Assembly: GCA_036867785.1 (NCBI GenBank)
Contig: CP145416.1
Coordinates: 744,001-808,000, forward strand
Reading direction: 5' to 3'
Origin: Plasmodiophora brassicae
Lineage: Eukaryota > Endomyxa: Phytomyxea > Phytomyxea > Plasmodiophorida
Length of the DNA stretch: 64,000 nucleotides
Positions 44,355-54,143 of this stretch are shown here, piece by piece (position 1 is the stretch's first letter; each line of letters opens with the position of its first letter). The translations under genes and the position numbers were made by a program. A model generated the notes under the pieces. The model searched no databases. It was not told the DNA's origin and worked only from the letters and a program-made list of their open reading frames with translations.

Positions 44355-46330
44355 TTGGTAGGGGGGGCCGCCGGCATACCGACGCTCAAGAAAGTGAACA
44401 TCCTCATCTGCAGTTGCTTCCATCTGTCTGTCGGACGCCAGCACCTGCTTGGGAAGACTCTTCATCTCAGCAGTCTCAAGCGTCTGCTGACAACCCTCTA
44501 CAACTTGGCGAAGTCCTCGTTCACGACTAGGACTGATGTGCATAGCCTCTCGACCGTCTCCTTCATCGAGTACGCGTCCACTATTAGGCGCGCCGCTATC
44601 TCCGGGTTGACTTTTCGAAGCATGTCGCCGGGTATCGCGGCAATGTTAACAGCAAGGAACTCCAGCAGAATTTCTCCTGACCATGCAAGGAGCGTTTGCC
44701 TCGGTAGACCAACGTCGTCGCACGCACGTGCCAGAGCCTGATGCAACGCTGACAAACAACCCAACGATTAATGCAACATCCCCGTTGCTGCCATTGCACA
44801 CGGAGCTTACGATGATTAGGCTGCTCGCGCGAGTCGTTGACCGCCTTTAAAAGAGTGGGGTAGATACATCAACACGCTCGCAGCACACACTGTAAGGAAC
44901 CCAGGGGACCTCCTATTCCATAGGTTCCAGTTTGGACCGAAGAGCGCAAGTATCCAATCGTCAACACGTTGCTGCTCGGCCGTGTCGCCTGTGGCGAAGG
45001 CGAAAGACATCGATTTCCCCTGAGTCGCTCGGCCACCCAGCCAGAACACGACCGAGGCGAACGTCACCGATGCCGCCGCCAACGATGTACTCGAGGGCAG
45101 TACACATGGATTCAAGTTTCCGCCCACCACGGAAAGGAATGCAGGACACGGTGACCCCGCCGGCGTCGGCAGCAGCAGACGTTTCGCAACGACGTAGGGA
45201 ATGCGACCTCGTCCCTGGAAGCATATGGCCGCCCCTGTCGCCCCTGCTGGGGGACATCGTCACCAGGTGCTCGTACCGGGCCACCAGGGTGTTGATCATA
45301 TTGTTCAGGGTACGCCACGATGTCTTTCGGATGAATGGACACATTCTCTGCAAACCAGATAAATCAGTTTGAAAGAAGTTCTGCCACCAGTCCCCTAGTT
45401 CAACGTACCTGTTCTGGTCGGGGACAGTTGCCACGAGACTGCCGAGGGTGTGAAAGAAGTCGGCCCGAAAGTCGTTACGCCTTTGTGCCGGCCAGGTGCC
45501 CTATCGATGATAACGGTCCCAGGGTCGTTGGCGGATTCCTGAACGCCTTCCTCAATTTCTTACCAACGTCCTTGTACCACTTCTCGTTGAGGAGGCCGTA
45601 TACAGGATTGTTCGCTCCGAAGCGCCGAACGAGACGGTCCCTCATCCGAGACACGTAGGAACTCGCCGTTCCGAACTTGGTAACCGAAGGGGGTCTGCCG
45701 ATCAGGAACGACCCGAACCGCTCGAACAGGTCCACTGTGGCATCGTCACTCGTGAGATCATCAGAATGTCGTGCCGAGGTGATCTCCCGCATTGCAGGGT
45801 CAGCCAGGAAACGGTGAAATTGATCCAGAGCGCAACCGACTGGTTACGCCTGCTGGTCCCCAATTCTTCGTCCTGGACGACACGAGGAGTCGGAGCGGCA
45901 GGCTGGATGTGGACGACGCGTCGGACGTGGACGTATACGACGTCGTTGGCGCGCAGCGGAGCCGCGTTTGTCTCAGTGTCCGCCGTGGTTCTGACAGCCC
46001 GATACAATGCTGAATCGTGATCACGCGCTGTCGGGGTCGCCCATGTCGGCGTCGAAAGCAATCGTACCGTTGCCGAAAACCGTCATGTCGACTGGTGAGG
46101 ACATGAGCTCCCCGGTTGCTATCTGGCTTCAGGACACAGGCGTGTCCAGGACGCCAACCGGCAGCCCAGGTTGTGAAAGGCGCTCCTCCTCCACGTATTT
46201 GTGCAGGAGTCTGGTCAACTCTGAAGATGACCGGCAGCCTCTCGAACGTAAGTTGCCTACGTTGCCCAGCGTTTTCAGCGTCAAGTTGAACCCCTCGAAC
46301 GCCATTGTCGCGCCAGTTCGACCCATCATT
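44355..46330 (-). mobile_element. Crypton-type tyrosine-recombinase DNA transposon, decayed
   Basis: On the minus strand, pieces in order are: an N-terminal fragment (SSSELTRLLHKYVEEERLSQ, near 46160-46330); an integrase-like core-binding domain (VDLFERFGSFLIG, TASSYVSRMRDRLVRRFG at 45475-45792); a linker DWWQNFFQTDLSGLQRM; and a catalytic C-half with GTRSHSLRRCETSAAADAG (HxxR), FRGGRKLESMCTALEYI and LGRVLAGW at 44961-45434. The SHSLRR...RGG...YI...VLAG run is the pattern of Crypton recombinases in oomycetes and other protists. Several frame breaks make it inactive. More pieces (ILLEFLAVNIAAIPGDMLRK, 44498-44764) may be its tail. Borders are not fixed. Confidence 0.6.
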
Positions 46331-46853
46331 GCGTTTTGACATGATGTCCACCTTAGGTATCTCTGGACGGCATCGACAAAGAGCTATCATCTTACATTGC
46401 CGCAGTCAACGAGAACGTGCAGCCGAGGCATACAGATATAACCCGCTGGTGGCAAGATCATCGGAACATAAGGTTATATCCCATTGCGATGGATTATCTG
46501 GCAGCCCCCGCTACATCGATTCCATCCGAGCGTGCTAACAGCACAGCTAGGCGGATTTTTTATGCTCGCGAAACGTTGTCCAACGTCATGTTCAAAGCGG
46601 AAATCTGTGTTTCGTCTTGGATGGAGGATGTTGCTGTTAGCACGCTCGGATGGAATCGATGTAGCTGGGGCTGCCAGATAATCCACCGCAATGGGATATA
46701 ACCTTATGTTCCGATGATCTTGCCACCAGCGGGTTATATCTGTATGCCTCGGCTGCAAGTTCTCGTTGACTGCGGCAATGTAAGATGATAGCTCTTTGTC
46801 GATGCCGTCCAGAGATACCTAAGGTAGACATAGTGTCGAAACGCAATGATGGT
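46322..46853. mobile_element. Palindromic pair of hAT transposase C-terminal fragments
   Basis: Left arm 46322-46543 (plus) and right arm about 46632-46853 (minus) are near-identical inverted copies around a spacer of about 88 bp. Each encodes the hAT dimerisation region: DITRWWQDHRNIRLYPIAMD, YLAAPATSIPSERANS. The plus copy continues into the spacer as TARRIFYARETLSNVMFKAE. No upstream transposase, zinc finger or DDE residues are present, so these are fragments. Confidence 0.8.
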
Positions 46854-46892
46854 GGCAAGCACAACCTGTTGCTGCTCGCAACACGCTGTCAT

Positions 46893-47022
46893 CCGCTTTG
46901 AACATGACGTTGGACAACGTTTCGCGATCATCAAAAATCTGCCTAGCTGTACTGTTAGCACGCTCAGATGGAATCGATGTAGCTGGGGCTGCCAGGTAAT
47001 CCACCGCAATGGGATATAACCT
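46893..47022 (-). mobile_element. Third hAT transposase C-terminal fragment
   Basis: Minus-strand copy encoding YRLYPIAVDYLAAPATSIPS and ERANSTARQIFDDRETLSN. It matches the plus copy through its spacer part, so it derives from the same family, in direct orientation with the right arm of the palindrome. Confidence 0.75.
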
Positions 47023-47154
47023 GTACTTGTTCGCTAGGTGCGCGCTTTGAATTGAACCTACAGGATCTGTCGCGTGCCTACTGGGTCGTGTGTCTGATAC
47101 CATCTTTTGACGCATGCGCTGACGTAAATATCTTGTTGGCGGGCATAGCATCCC

Positions 47155-48708
47155 ATGCGGTGCGATGCGCTCTGTGTATGGGTCGCACTGGACACCTACA
47201 TCCGATACGCTAGAGTATGGGCAGCGATAACGTTCCCGATGGAGACAAACGGCCCCCTGGCAGGCGCGTCTGTATACTCACCGCCTCTGACGCAGTATAT
47301 CGGGCCACAGCCAGAGGATCCAATGGACCCCGTGCTCGCCACTCTGATCGTATACCAAGGCAACATCTGCAACGCAGACACCGTCGATGCCGATGTCGTT
47401 CGGGACAAGGCGGTCGTTGTCGGGCCCAACTTTGAAACAGCCTGCTCTCAGGAGCAAACATACCTGGCATTCCAGTCGAAAGGCGCAGCTGCCATCTTGA
47501 GTCAGAATGCGCCCAGTGTGCAACTGTGTCAGCAACCTGACGTTGTGCCTGCAGGCTGGAGCTATACACCAGGCAATATGGTGTACTCGCATGATGGGTC
47601 CAGAGGCGCCCGAACGCGCGCCTTGAAAATGCTGTCACTCGAATTCGCGTATACCGACGACGTGTACAATGCCATGGTAGGGACGGCCAACTTGACAGTA
47701 TCGCTGCTCCCCGATCCCAACGTCTGGGTGCCAGCGTTCGCATCGGCTCCATACCAAATCTTTCTGAGATGGTTGCCGGCGTGCATGCTGTCATCCGCGG
47801 GTATCGCTGCCATGGTGTTCGGTGTCGTGCATTACCGGCGAATGCACGAAAAGTATATGCACGACGTCCCCGAGAGCGCACAGTCTCTTAGAAGATGGTT
47901 CGAATATCTCCAGCCTCGGCTTGGCCCGCAGCACCTTGCGCTCATTGTCGAGTCGGTGTCGGCGACGACGCTCGGCGTGGTTGCGTTTGCCATCGGAGGG
48001 TTCTTTTCAACGCCAAACCTGCCCGCTCCGGCGATGCTGTTCTTCACCACGCTCATGTCCGGATTCGGGTACGTATCAACCATCATGTCGTCCATCGTGT
48101 GGAGCCGTCAGCTGCACCGCGCCCTGCCAACCTCGAGTGCAACGTCCCGGGTGGCGTCCACTCTTCGTGGCGACTATCCGTGGGCCACCGCCCTCCTCTG
48201 CTTGATCCCGCTGGCAATCGACACGTTCATGTCGGTGCTGTACGCCGCCTACTTCGAAACGTCACTCACGGACACGCTCAACTCGCTGATGTTCGCTGGA
48301 CTCCAGATCATGGTCAGCGGGCATCTCATCTTCAGCGTCCGCGCGTACTATAAGGAAGCCCGTCTGGTGACGTTCGCAGCGGCGAACGACCGCCCGGTAG
48401 ATTCGGCGCTGCAGGGCGTTCTTCGTCGCTTGAGCCGGTGCGCTCTCGGGCTGTCAGTCTCAATGCTGATCTACGTGGCGGGCCTCGTCGTCATGGCAAC
48501 GTCTCCAGCGTTCTTCTACTCGCCGACCGGATGGACCCTGACCTGGTCCTGCGTCGTCATGGGCCGCGCCCTCGACTCCATATTCCGCGTCCTGATGTTC
48601 ATGCCCCGCCTCATCTGGCAGTCTGGCATGCCGACGAAACTCCAGCTGATCTCCAACAAGTCTGGGGACAATAATCGTCACTATGCCAGTGGAAAGAGTC
48701 AAGAGTGA
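47155..48708 (+). CDS. Secreted-ectodomain seven-helix membrane protein, copy 1
   Basis: ATG 47155 (MRCDALCVWVALDTYIRYAR) gives a hydrophobic leader, then an ectodomain resembling a protease-associated (PA) fold: CNADTVDADVVRDKAVVVG, FETACSQEQTYLAFQSKGAA, with paired cysteines. About seven helices follow (QIFLRWLPACMLSSAGIAAM, LGVVAFAIGGFFSTPN, LLCLIPLAIDTFMSVLYAA, LSVSMLIYVAGLVVMATS, WTLTWSCVVMGRALDSIFRV). Frame open to 48708, but 47501-47554 matches the intron of copy 2 in position and phase and is probably spliced. Role may be cell-surface sensing; that is inference. Confidence 0.75.
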   Translation: MRCDALCVWVALDTYIRYARVWAAITFPMETNGPLAGASVYSPPLTQYIGPQPEDPMDPVLATLIVYQGNICNADTVDADVVRDKAVVVGPNFETACSQEQTYLAFQSKGAAAILSQNAPSVQLCQQPDVVPAGWSYTPGNMVYSHDGSRGARTRALKMLSLEFAYTDDVYNAMVGTANLTVSLLPDPNVWVPAFASAPYQIFLRWLPACMLSSAGIAAMVFGVVHYRRMHEKYMHDVPESAQSLRRWFEYLQPRLGPQHLALIVESVSATTLGVVAFAIGGFFSTPNLPAPAMLFFTTLMSGFGYVSTIMSSIVWSRQLHRALPTSSATSRVASTLRGDYPWATALLCLIPLAIDTFMSVLYAAYFETSLTDTLNSLMFAGLQIMVSGHLIFSVRAYYKEARLVTFAAANDRPVDSALQGVLRRLSRCALGLSVSMLIYVAGLVVMATSPAFFYSPTGWTLTWSCVVMGRALDSIFRVLMFMPRLIWQSGMPTKLQLISNKSGDNNRHYASGKSQE

Positions 48709-48808
48709 AAGCCATGACATGATACCGTGCATGCTATTCTTGTACGGCCAGTAGTAGGCAAATGTGCCAGTGGAAAGAGTCAAGAGTGAAAGCCATGACA
48801 TGATACCA
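48684..48808. repeat. 45-bp direct duplication spanning the stop of copy 1
   Basis: The unit starting gccagtggaaagagtcaaga and ending catgatacc lies at about 48684-48728 and again at 48764-48808, separated by 35 bp. The first unit holds the last codons and stop of the gene at 47155-48708. Confidence 0.85.
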
Positions 48809-48886
48809 TGAACAGGCAGGATACTGTCGTAAGAATCTGGTTAGGTTGGTATCTAGTCGCGTGCGTTGATCCGGGCATCTAGGCGG

Positions 48887-50456
48887 ATGAAAAAGCACCC
48901 GATGCGGCGTGGCGTCTGGGAGTGGGTTCTGGTTCTTGGAACCTGCATCCGGAGCATTGGAGCATGGGCATCGATCACGTTCCCGAACGAGGCGGCCGGC
49001 CCACTGGCAGGCGCGTCGGTTTACTCGCCAGCCCTGACGCAGTACATCGGACCACAGCCGGAAGACCAAATCGACCCTGTGTTCGCCGTCTTGCTTGCCT
49101 ATCAAGGCAGCATTTGCGATGCAGATGGCATCTCTGCCGATATCGTTCGGGACAAGGCTGTCATTGTCGGCCCCATTTTCGAGACAGCCTGCTCTCAGGA
49201 GCAGACGTACCTGGCATTCCAGTCCAAGGGTGCCGCTGCGATCCTGAGTCAGTGAATCGTTCCATATGCCAGCGTATCGCCAACCTAACAGCTGTCTGCC
49301 TGCAGGCTGGAGCTACACGCCAGGCAACAACGCGTATTCGCACGACGGGTCCAGAGGAGCCCGGACGAGGTCGTTGAAAATGCTATCTCTGGAATTCGCG
49401 TACACCGAAAGCGTGTACAATGCCATGGTGACGACGACCAACTTAACGGTGGCATTGTTCCCCGATCCAAACGTATGGGTGCCGGCACTCACGTCGGCAC
49501 CGTACCAGATCTTCTTGAGATGGTTGCCGGCGTGCATGCTATCGTTTGCAGGTCTCGCTGCCACAGTATTCGCCACCATGCATTACCAGCGAATGCTCAT
49601 GAAGTACAAGAGCGATGTTCCCGAGAATTTGCAAACCCTCAGTCGATGGGTCCAGTACGTTCAGGCACATTTCGGCCCACAGCACCTCGCTCTTATCGTC
49701 GAGTCGCTTAGTGCGACAACGCTCGGCGTTGTCGCGTTTGGTATTGGAGGGTTCTTCTCAACACCGAACCTCCCTCTGTCCGCAGTGCTGTTCTTCATCA
49801 CACTCCTGTCCGGATTCGGGTTCGTATCAACCATTATGTCCTCCATTGTGTGGAGTCGTCAGCTGCACCGCGCTCTCCCTGGCGCTGCTTCTTCATCTCG
49901 CCTAACGTCCATTTTACGAGGCGACCATCGATGGGCCACCGCCGTCCTCTGCGTCATTCCCTTGGTAATCGACACGTTCACCTCAGTGTTGTACGCCGCG
50001 TATTTCGAAACGTCGCTAACGGATACGCTGAACTCTTGCATATTTGCCTCACTACAGATCATGGTCAGCGGGCATTTGATCGTCAGTGTTCGCGCGTACT
50101 ATAGGGAGGCTCGCTGGGTGACGCTTGCGGCGGCGACGGATCGTCCAAAGGACCAGGCGCTGCAGGCCGTCCTTCTCCGTCTGAGCCGCTGTGCTCTCGG
50201 GCTATCGATCTCAATGTTAAGCTACGTGGCCGGTCTCGTTGGTATTGCGGTCTTCCCAGAGTTCTTCTATTCGCCGACTGGCTGGACCCTGATCTGGTCC
50301 TGCATTGTAATGGGCCGTTCTCTCGATTCGGTATTCCGTGTCCTGATGTTCATGCCTCGCCTCACGTGGCACACCGGCTCGCACGTGCGTTCCACCAAGT
50401 CAGATGGCAAACCCTGGGGCACTACGCGAGACGCGAAAGCAAGCGAAACAGTCTAA
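48887..50456 (+). CDS. Secreted-ectodomain seven-helix membrane protein, copy 2
   Basis: Tandem paralogue of the gene at 47155. ATG 48887 (MKKHPMRRGVWEWVLVLGTC) gives a clear signal peptide. The ectodomain has SITFPNEAAGPLAGASVYSP, CDADGISADIVRDKAVIVG and FETACSQEQTYLAFQSKGAA. A 58-nt phase-1 intron (49248-49305, branch ctaac, acceptor ctgcag) gives AAILS/WSYTPGNN. The helices repeat those of copy 1 with mostly conservative changes (LGVVAFGIGGFFSTPN, LLSGFGFVSTIMSSIVWS). The C-tail differs. The duplication is old enough for silent-site drift in nearly every codon block. Confidence 0.8.
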
Positions 50457-50976
50457 AGCGTTACGGAAGCGGTCAACGTTTTCGATGTTTAAACATCTGT
50501 TTGACCGTTTGAGCATGGACACCCGGGATCTGCGTTCCTGGCACAGGAACGGTATATGGCAACCGTCCTACATAGCGAGAGATCAACGGTATCGCGCGAA
50601 CGCAACCAGTTGTGAAGAACAAGCCTACCGTAGCGTGCACCGGATAGACTTGAGAATGACGACTGAAGAACCAGGACGCCGAGTCAAGGCCTGGGCATCT
50701 GGGTTGGTGCCGGAACGTGGCTGCACTCCAGACGTCGAAGGTGACGGGCGCGAGTCACTGTGGTGATGGCTCGCGACATCCGTATCGATTACCTAGAGAC
50801 ACCCCCCACCATCGCGCCAGTGTCGATATGTAGTTGGTCGCGATCCCGCCATGCCGTTGACCTCTGGGATGGTTGGCGTAGAGTACGGCTTTCATAACAG
50901 GAATACTGGGTGCCTGTCGACGTCGATCCCAATAGGCAATAGCTGATGGCTGATGGGCGATGGGGCTCAGGTATTT

Positions 50977-51016
50977 TGTATTATACACGCTCAGGCCATG
51001 AAGAGTGTATAATACA
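50977..51016. repeat. Perfect 12-bp inverted repeat, 16-nt loop
   Basis: tgtattatacac (50977-50988) and gtgtataataca (51005-51016) are exact reverse complements. AT-rich in a GC-rich setting. It could be a hairpin, a protein site, or the end of an element. Confidence 0.8.
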
Positions 51017-52290
51017 GCATTACATGTATAGAATCTGGGGAGACAGCCGGGAGAGGGCGAGAGGGGCTCAGGACAGGCGCCACGACAAACTATGTCGGAA
51101 CGGGATTGATCGCACCCCTTTCCCTTCCTCAGATTCGACAATCTCTAAGGGGCGCGCGAGACCGATTGTAGCGATCGGCGGACGTCCAGGGCGCCGCCTG
51201 AGGAGCAGGTCGGCGCGACGCTGGCCCCGCCCCGCCTACGCAGACGTCTGCTGCCCTGCAGGTGCTCATGCTGGACGGACGACGGCAGGGATGGGCAGGC
51301 GTGTCCTGTCCAGCACGTGACAGAGCGCCTGGGCGCCTCTGCATCAGACGACCACTGGAACCTGTGCTGAAGGTGCAGGACGTTCACCCGGACAGGTCGA
51401 GCACGTCGGCAGGAACCCAGCAGGAGGAGTTTTGGTCGTCTTGGGTCCGTTCGGCAGTGCCGCTGGGAGGCGGCGACTTCGGTGCGGGTGCAGGCAGGCG
51501 CGTCAGGGTGTCAAGGGCCCGCGACGTGCGATGCCGATACACCGGCAAGTCGGGCGGGCGTGTACGACGATGCAGTGGGCGCCGTCGGGATGTTTATGCC
51601 CTACTTGGATTGAACGGTTCTCGTTGTGGCAATATATGGATGAGGGCGGGTCGCCGATGGACGCAGGCGTTCGCATGTCGACCGGCGGCAACGGACGCTG
51701 AGCGCCGCCGACCTGCTGCTGGGCAGCATGCAGGGCGCTTACGTCCGTCCTTCCAGCCGCACACGACCGGCGCTTGTCAATAGAACGACGATGACGCCTG
51801 CTTAATCGGCTGCGGGGTGGTCAAATAACGATATATGACACCCTGGGAAGGACGATACATGGAAGGGTCCCATAAGAGGCATGCCGGCGATGGCTGGGCG
51901 GAAGGAACCCCGGCATTCGGCAACCATGCACGGGACGTCGGGACCGAGCTCGGCTAACCGCCCAGACAAAGCACGGTCCCTTCGAACCCTGTTTTTTTGG
52001 GGCCGATTTCTTCTTGCGTCTTGCGTTGTCACCTGTCAGGAGTCGGCGACGCGCACCTGTGCTGAAGATGCAGGACGTCGCACGCTTACACACTGACTCG
52101 TGCACGGGGGAGTTGGGTGCACCGCGCGTCCGCGCCGCGATCTGCCCACGATACCGCACCCCGCACCCGCCGCCCGGCGGGACTTTGGAGGCACTCACCT
52201 GTCTTTTGCGAGGGTACACCTGTCAGAACGTAGAGACCCCCTACGTGGCCCATCGCCCCGTGCCCGTGGGCCGTGCCGCCGTGGGCCGCT

Positions 52291-52366
52291 TGCAGTTGCG
52301 GACTTGTGGGTGTTCGTTCGCCTGTTGCCCGCTGCAGTTGCGGACTTGTGGGTGTTCATTCGCCAC
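52291..52366. repeat. Two-copy tandem repeat
   Basis: The phrase gcagttgcggacttgtgggt, continuing into gttc(g/a)ttcgcc, occurs twice with a period of about 42 bp, just outside the large palindrome. Confidence 0.7.
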
Positions 52367-52456
52367 TTTGCTGACTGTGGCCGCTGGTACGTTCCGACGC
52401 GGCACGCAGTCGTACCATGGGCCCAGGTGCGCATCGGGGACGCCCGGCGTCGCCGA

Positions 52457-53416
52457 AAGCAGCGACAGGAGGTTGTGACGTGGGGACGGGCCGAAGGAGG
52501 TGCAGGGCGGCTACGGGGCAAGAGGATGGCGACTAGCGAGGGCGACGTCGCACACGCGCGATCTCCTGACGCGGACGACGATTGTCAGCTTGAATTCGTG
52601 CGTTGCCAGCTGGAACGCGACACAGCTGACTTTGTAGGTCATGAACAATCTGACGGAGCTGTTCAACCTCTCTATGTAAACCTGTGAAACGTGATGTGAA
52701 CATCAGTTCTGCTTTCATTGTGGCACATCCGCATGGTGATAAGCAGTATGTCGAGCATGCAGGCGCCTGAACCATTGTGTAGAATGGGATCGATCGAGCA
52801 ATGAAAGGTTCATAATCCAAACCAACTCGCCATATGGAGTCAACTGGGAGGCGAGAGGGGATCCCGCCCTTGGACCTATCCAGGTTAGCCCAGGGATCGA
52901 CTATCTCGCCGCCCGCCGTTGGCGAGCCAAATCATGTACCTTCAGGCTCTCCAACGGCCGGCGGCGAGATAGGCGATCCCTGTTCTAAACCGGATAGGTC
53001 CAAGGGCGGGATCCCCTCTCGCCTCCCAGTTGACTCCATATGGCGAGTTGGTTTGGATTATGAACCTTTCATTGCTCGATCGATCCCATTCTACACAATG
53101 GTTCAGGCGCCTGCATGCTCGACATACTGCTTACCACCATGCGGATGTGCCACAATGAAAGCAGAACTGATGTTCACATCACGTTTCACAGGTTTACATA
53201 GAGAGGTTGAACAGCTCCGTCAGATTGTTCATGACCTACAAAGTCAGCTGTGTCGCGTTCCAGCTGGCAACGCACGAATTCAAGCTGACAATCGTCGTCT
53301 GCGTCAGGAGATCGCGCGTGTGCGACGTCGCCCTCGCTAGTCGCCATCCTCTTGCCCCGTAGCCGCCCTGCACCTCCTTCGGCCCGTCCCCACGTCACAA
53401 CCTCCTGTCGCTGCTT
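52457..53416. repeat. Near-perfect 960-bp palindrome
   Basis: Left arm from aagcagcgacaggaggttgt (52457) and right arm ending acaacctcctgtcgctgctt (53416) are inverted copies of about 470 bp that meet at a loop near 52931-52945 (aaatcatgtaccttca). Mismatches are few (e.g. one Leu/Pro and one Pro/Ser difference in the encoded frames). Both arms encode the same peptide, read inward-out. The RNA would fold into one long hairpin. No flanking target duplication is obvious. Confidence 0.85.
52834..53340 (+). CDS. Possible small coiled-coil protein within the palindrome
   Basis: ATG 52834 opens a 168-codon frame crossing the palindrome centre. From MVQAPACSTYCL (ATG 53098) the text GLHREVEQLRQIVHDLQSQL and NARIQADNRRLRQEIARVRR forms a leucine-zipper-like coiled coil with a basic end. 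The left arm encodes the same peptide on the minus strand (to 52533). Conservation of the frame in both arms is automatic if the duplication is recent, so coding is unproven. Confidence 0.3.
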   Translation: MESTGRREGIPPLDLSRLAQGSTISPPAVGEPNHVPSGSPTAGGEIGDPCSKPDRSKGGIPSRLPVDSIWRVGLDYEPFIARSIPFYTMVQAPACSTYCLPPCGCATMKAELMFTSRFTGLHREVEQLRQIVHDLQSQLCRVPAGNARIQADNRRLRQEIARVRRRPR

Positions 53417-54143
53417 GCCTATCCGACTATCCGTCATGATAAACAAACGTGTCTGCCTGCCACGGCCCAGCCTGGCCAGCTCTTGAGGAAACATATAAAC
53501 GCTTTCCAGGGCATTTCCATTCTGGAGGACGGTGACGGATGTTAGTGGTGACCACCGATTGAGGGCCCCGGTTGGACCTTTGGCCTCGTCCGAAGCTATA
53601 GGACGTCGGCGTTAGCCCAGAGCGCGGCCCTCAGGATGATTGCTGTTCGAGAGAGCGTTTCCGAAAAGGCATTATGGTTAGAGTACAACACTCCATTGGC
53701 CAGGGCCACACGGCTATCTGACACGTTGCACTGCGACAGGAGCTGTGTGCGGACTGCTGGTTGCAATATGAATGAAAAGGTCCTGAACGAGTCCCGCGTT
53801 GGCGCCCTAGGAGGGGGGACACTGGGAAGACCCGTTCACGTCGCTAATGGACTGACTGCAGCCGCCCTGGACATGCGCCGTCCCGCTGTTGACGTTGCTA
53901 CGCTAGATGGACGCTGTCAGCACCGCCGGGAACGTCAGTTTGGGCCTTCGAGGATGACGCTCAGTTCGAGACGGATTACGTCTTCCTCGAGCTGCTTCGC
54001 AACTCGAATCAGGCCAAGGGAACAGATCACGTCCCGCGGCCGATGGCGGATGATATGTCGACGTCTGTTGTCGAGATGACGTCGATGGCATGTCGCGAGT
54101 GTAGGTTGGCCCCCCAAAGTCTGATTGGTGTATTTTGACGGCG
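53417..54143. other. Intergenic, 727 bp
   Basis: Competing short frames only. One minus phrase (GLIRVAKQLEEDVIRLELSV, near 53935-54010) reads smoothly but lacks a start and a family. I see no repeat or RNA gene. Confidence 0.4.

Larger units (their letters stand above)
50457..52456. other. Two kilobases without a convincing gene
   Basis: Open frames here (e.g. 51262-51783 plus) show no domain and compete on all strands. The stretch contains a 12-bp inverted repeat (50977-51016), a short tandem repeat (52291-52366), and two related phrases, gtgctgaaggtgcaggacgt at 51365 and gtgctgaagatgcaggacgt at 52059. It looks like decayed repeat DNA. Confidence 0.5.

Noticed and set aside
51262-51783. 173-codon plus frame
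   Set aside because: No domain, competing frames on all strands, lies in repeat-like DNA.
52100-52687. 195-codon plus frame entering the palindrome
   Set aside because: Starts without ATG and is composed of Arg/Gly-rich chance coding.
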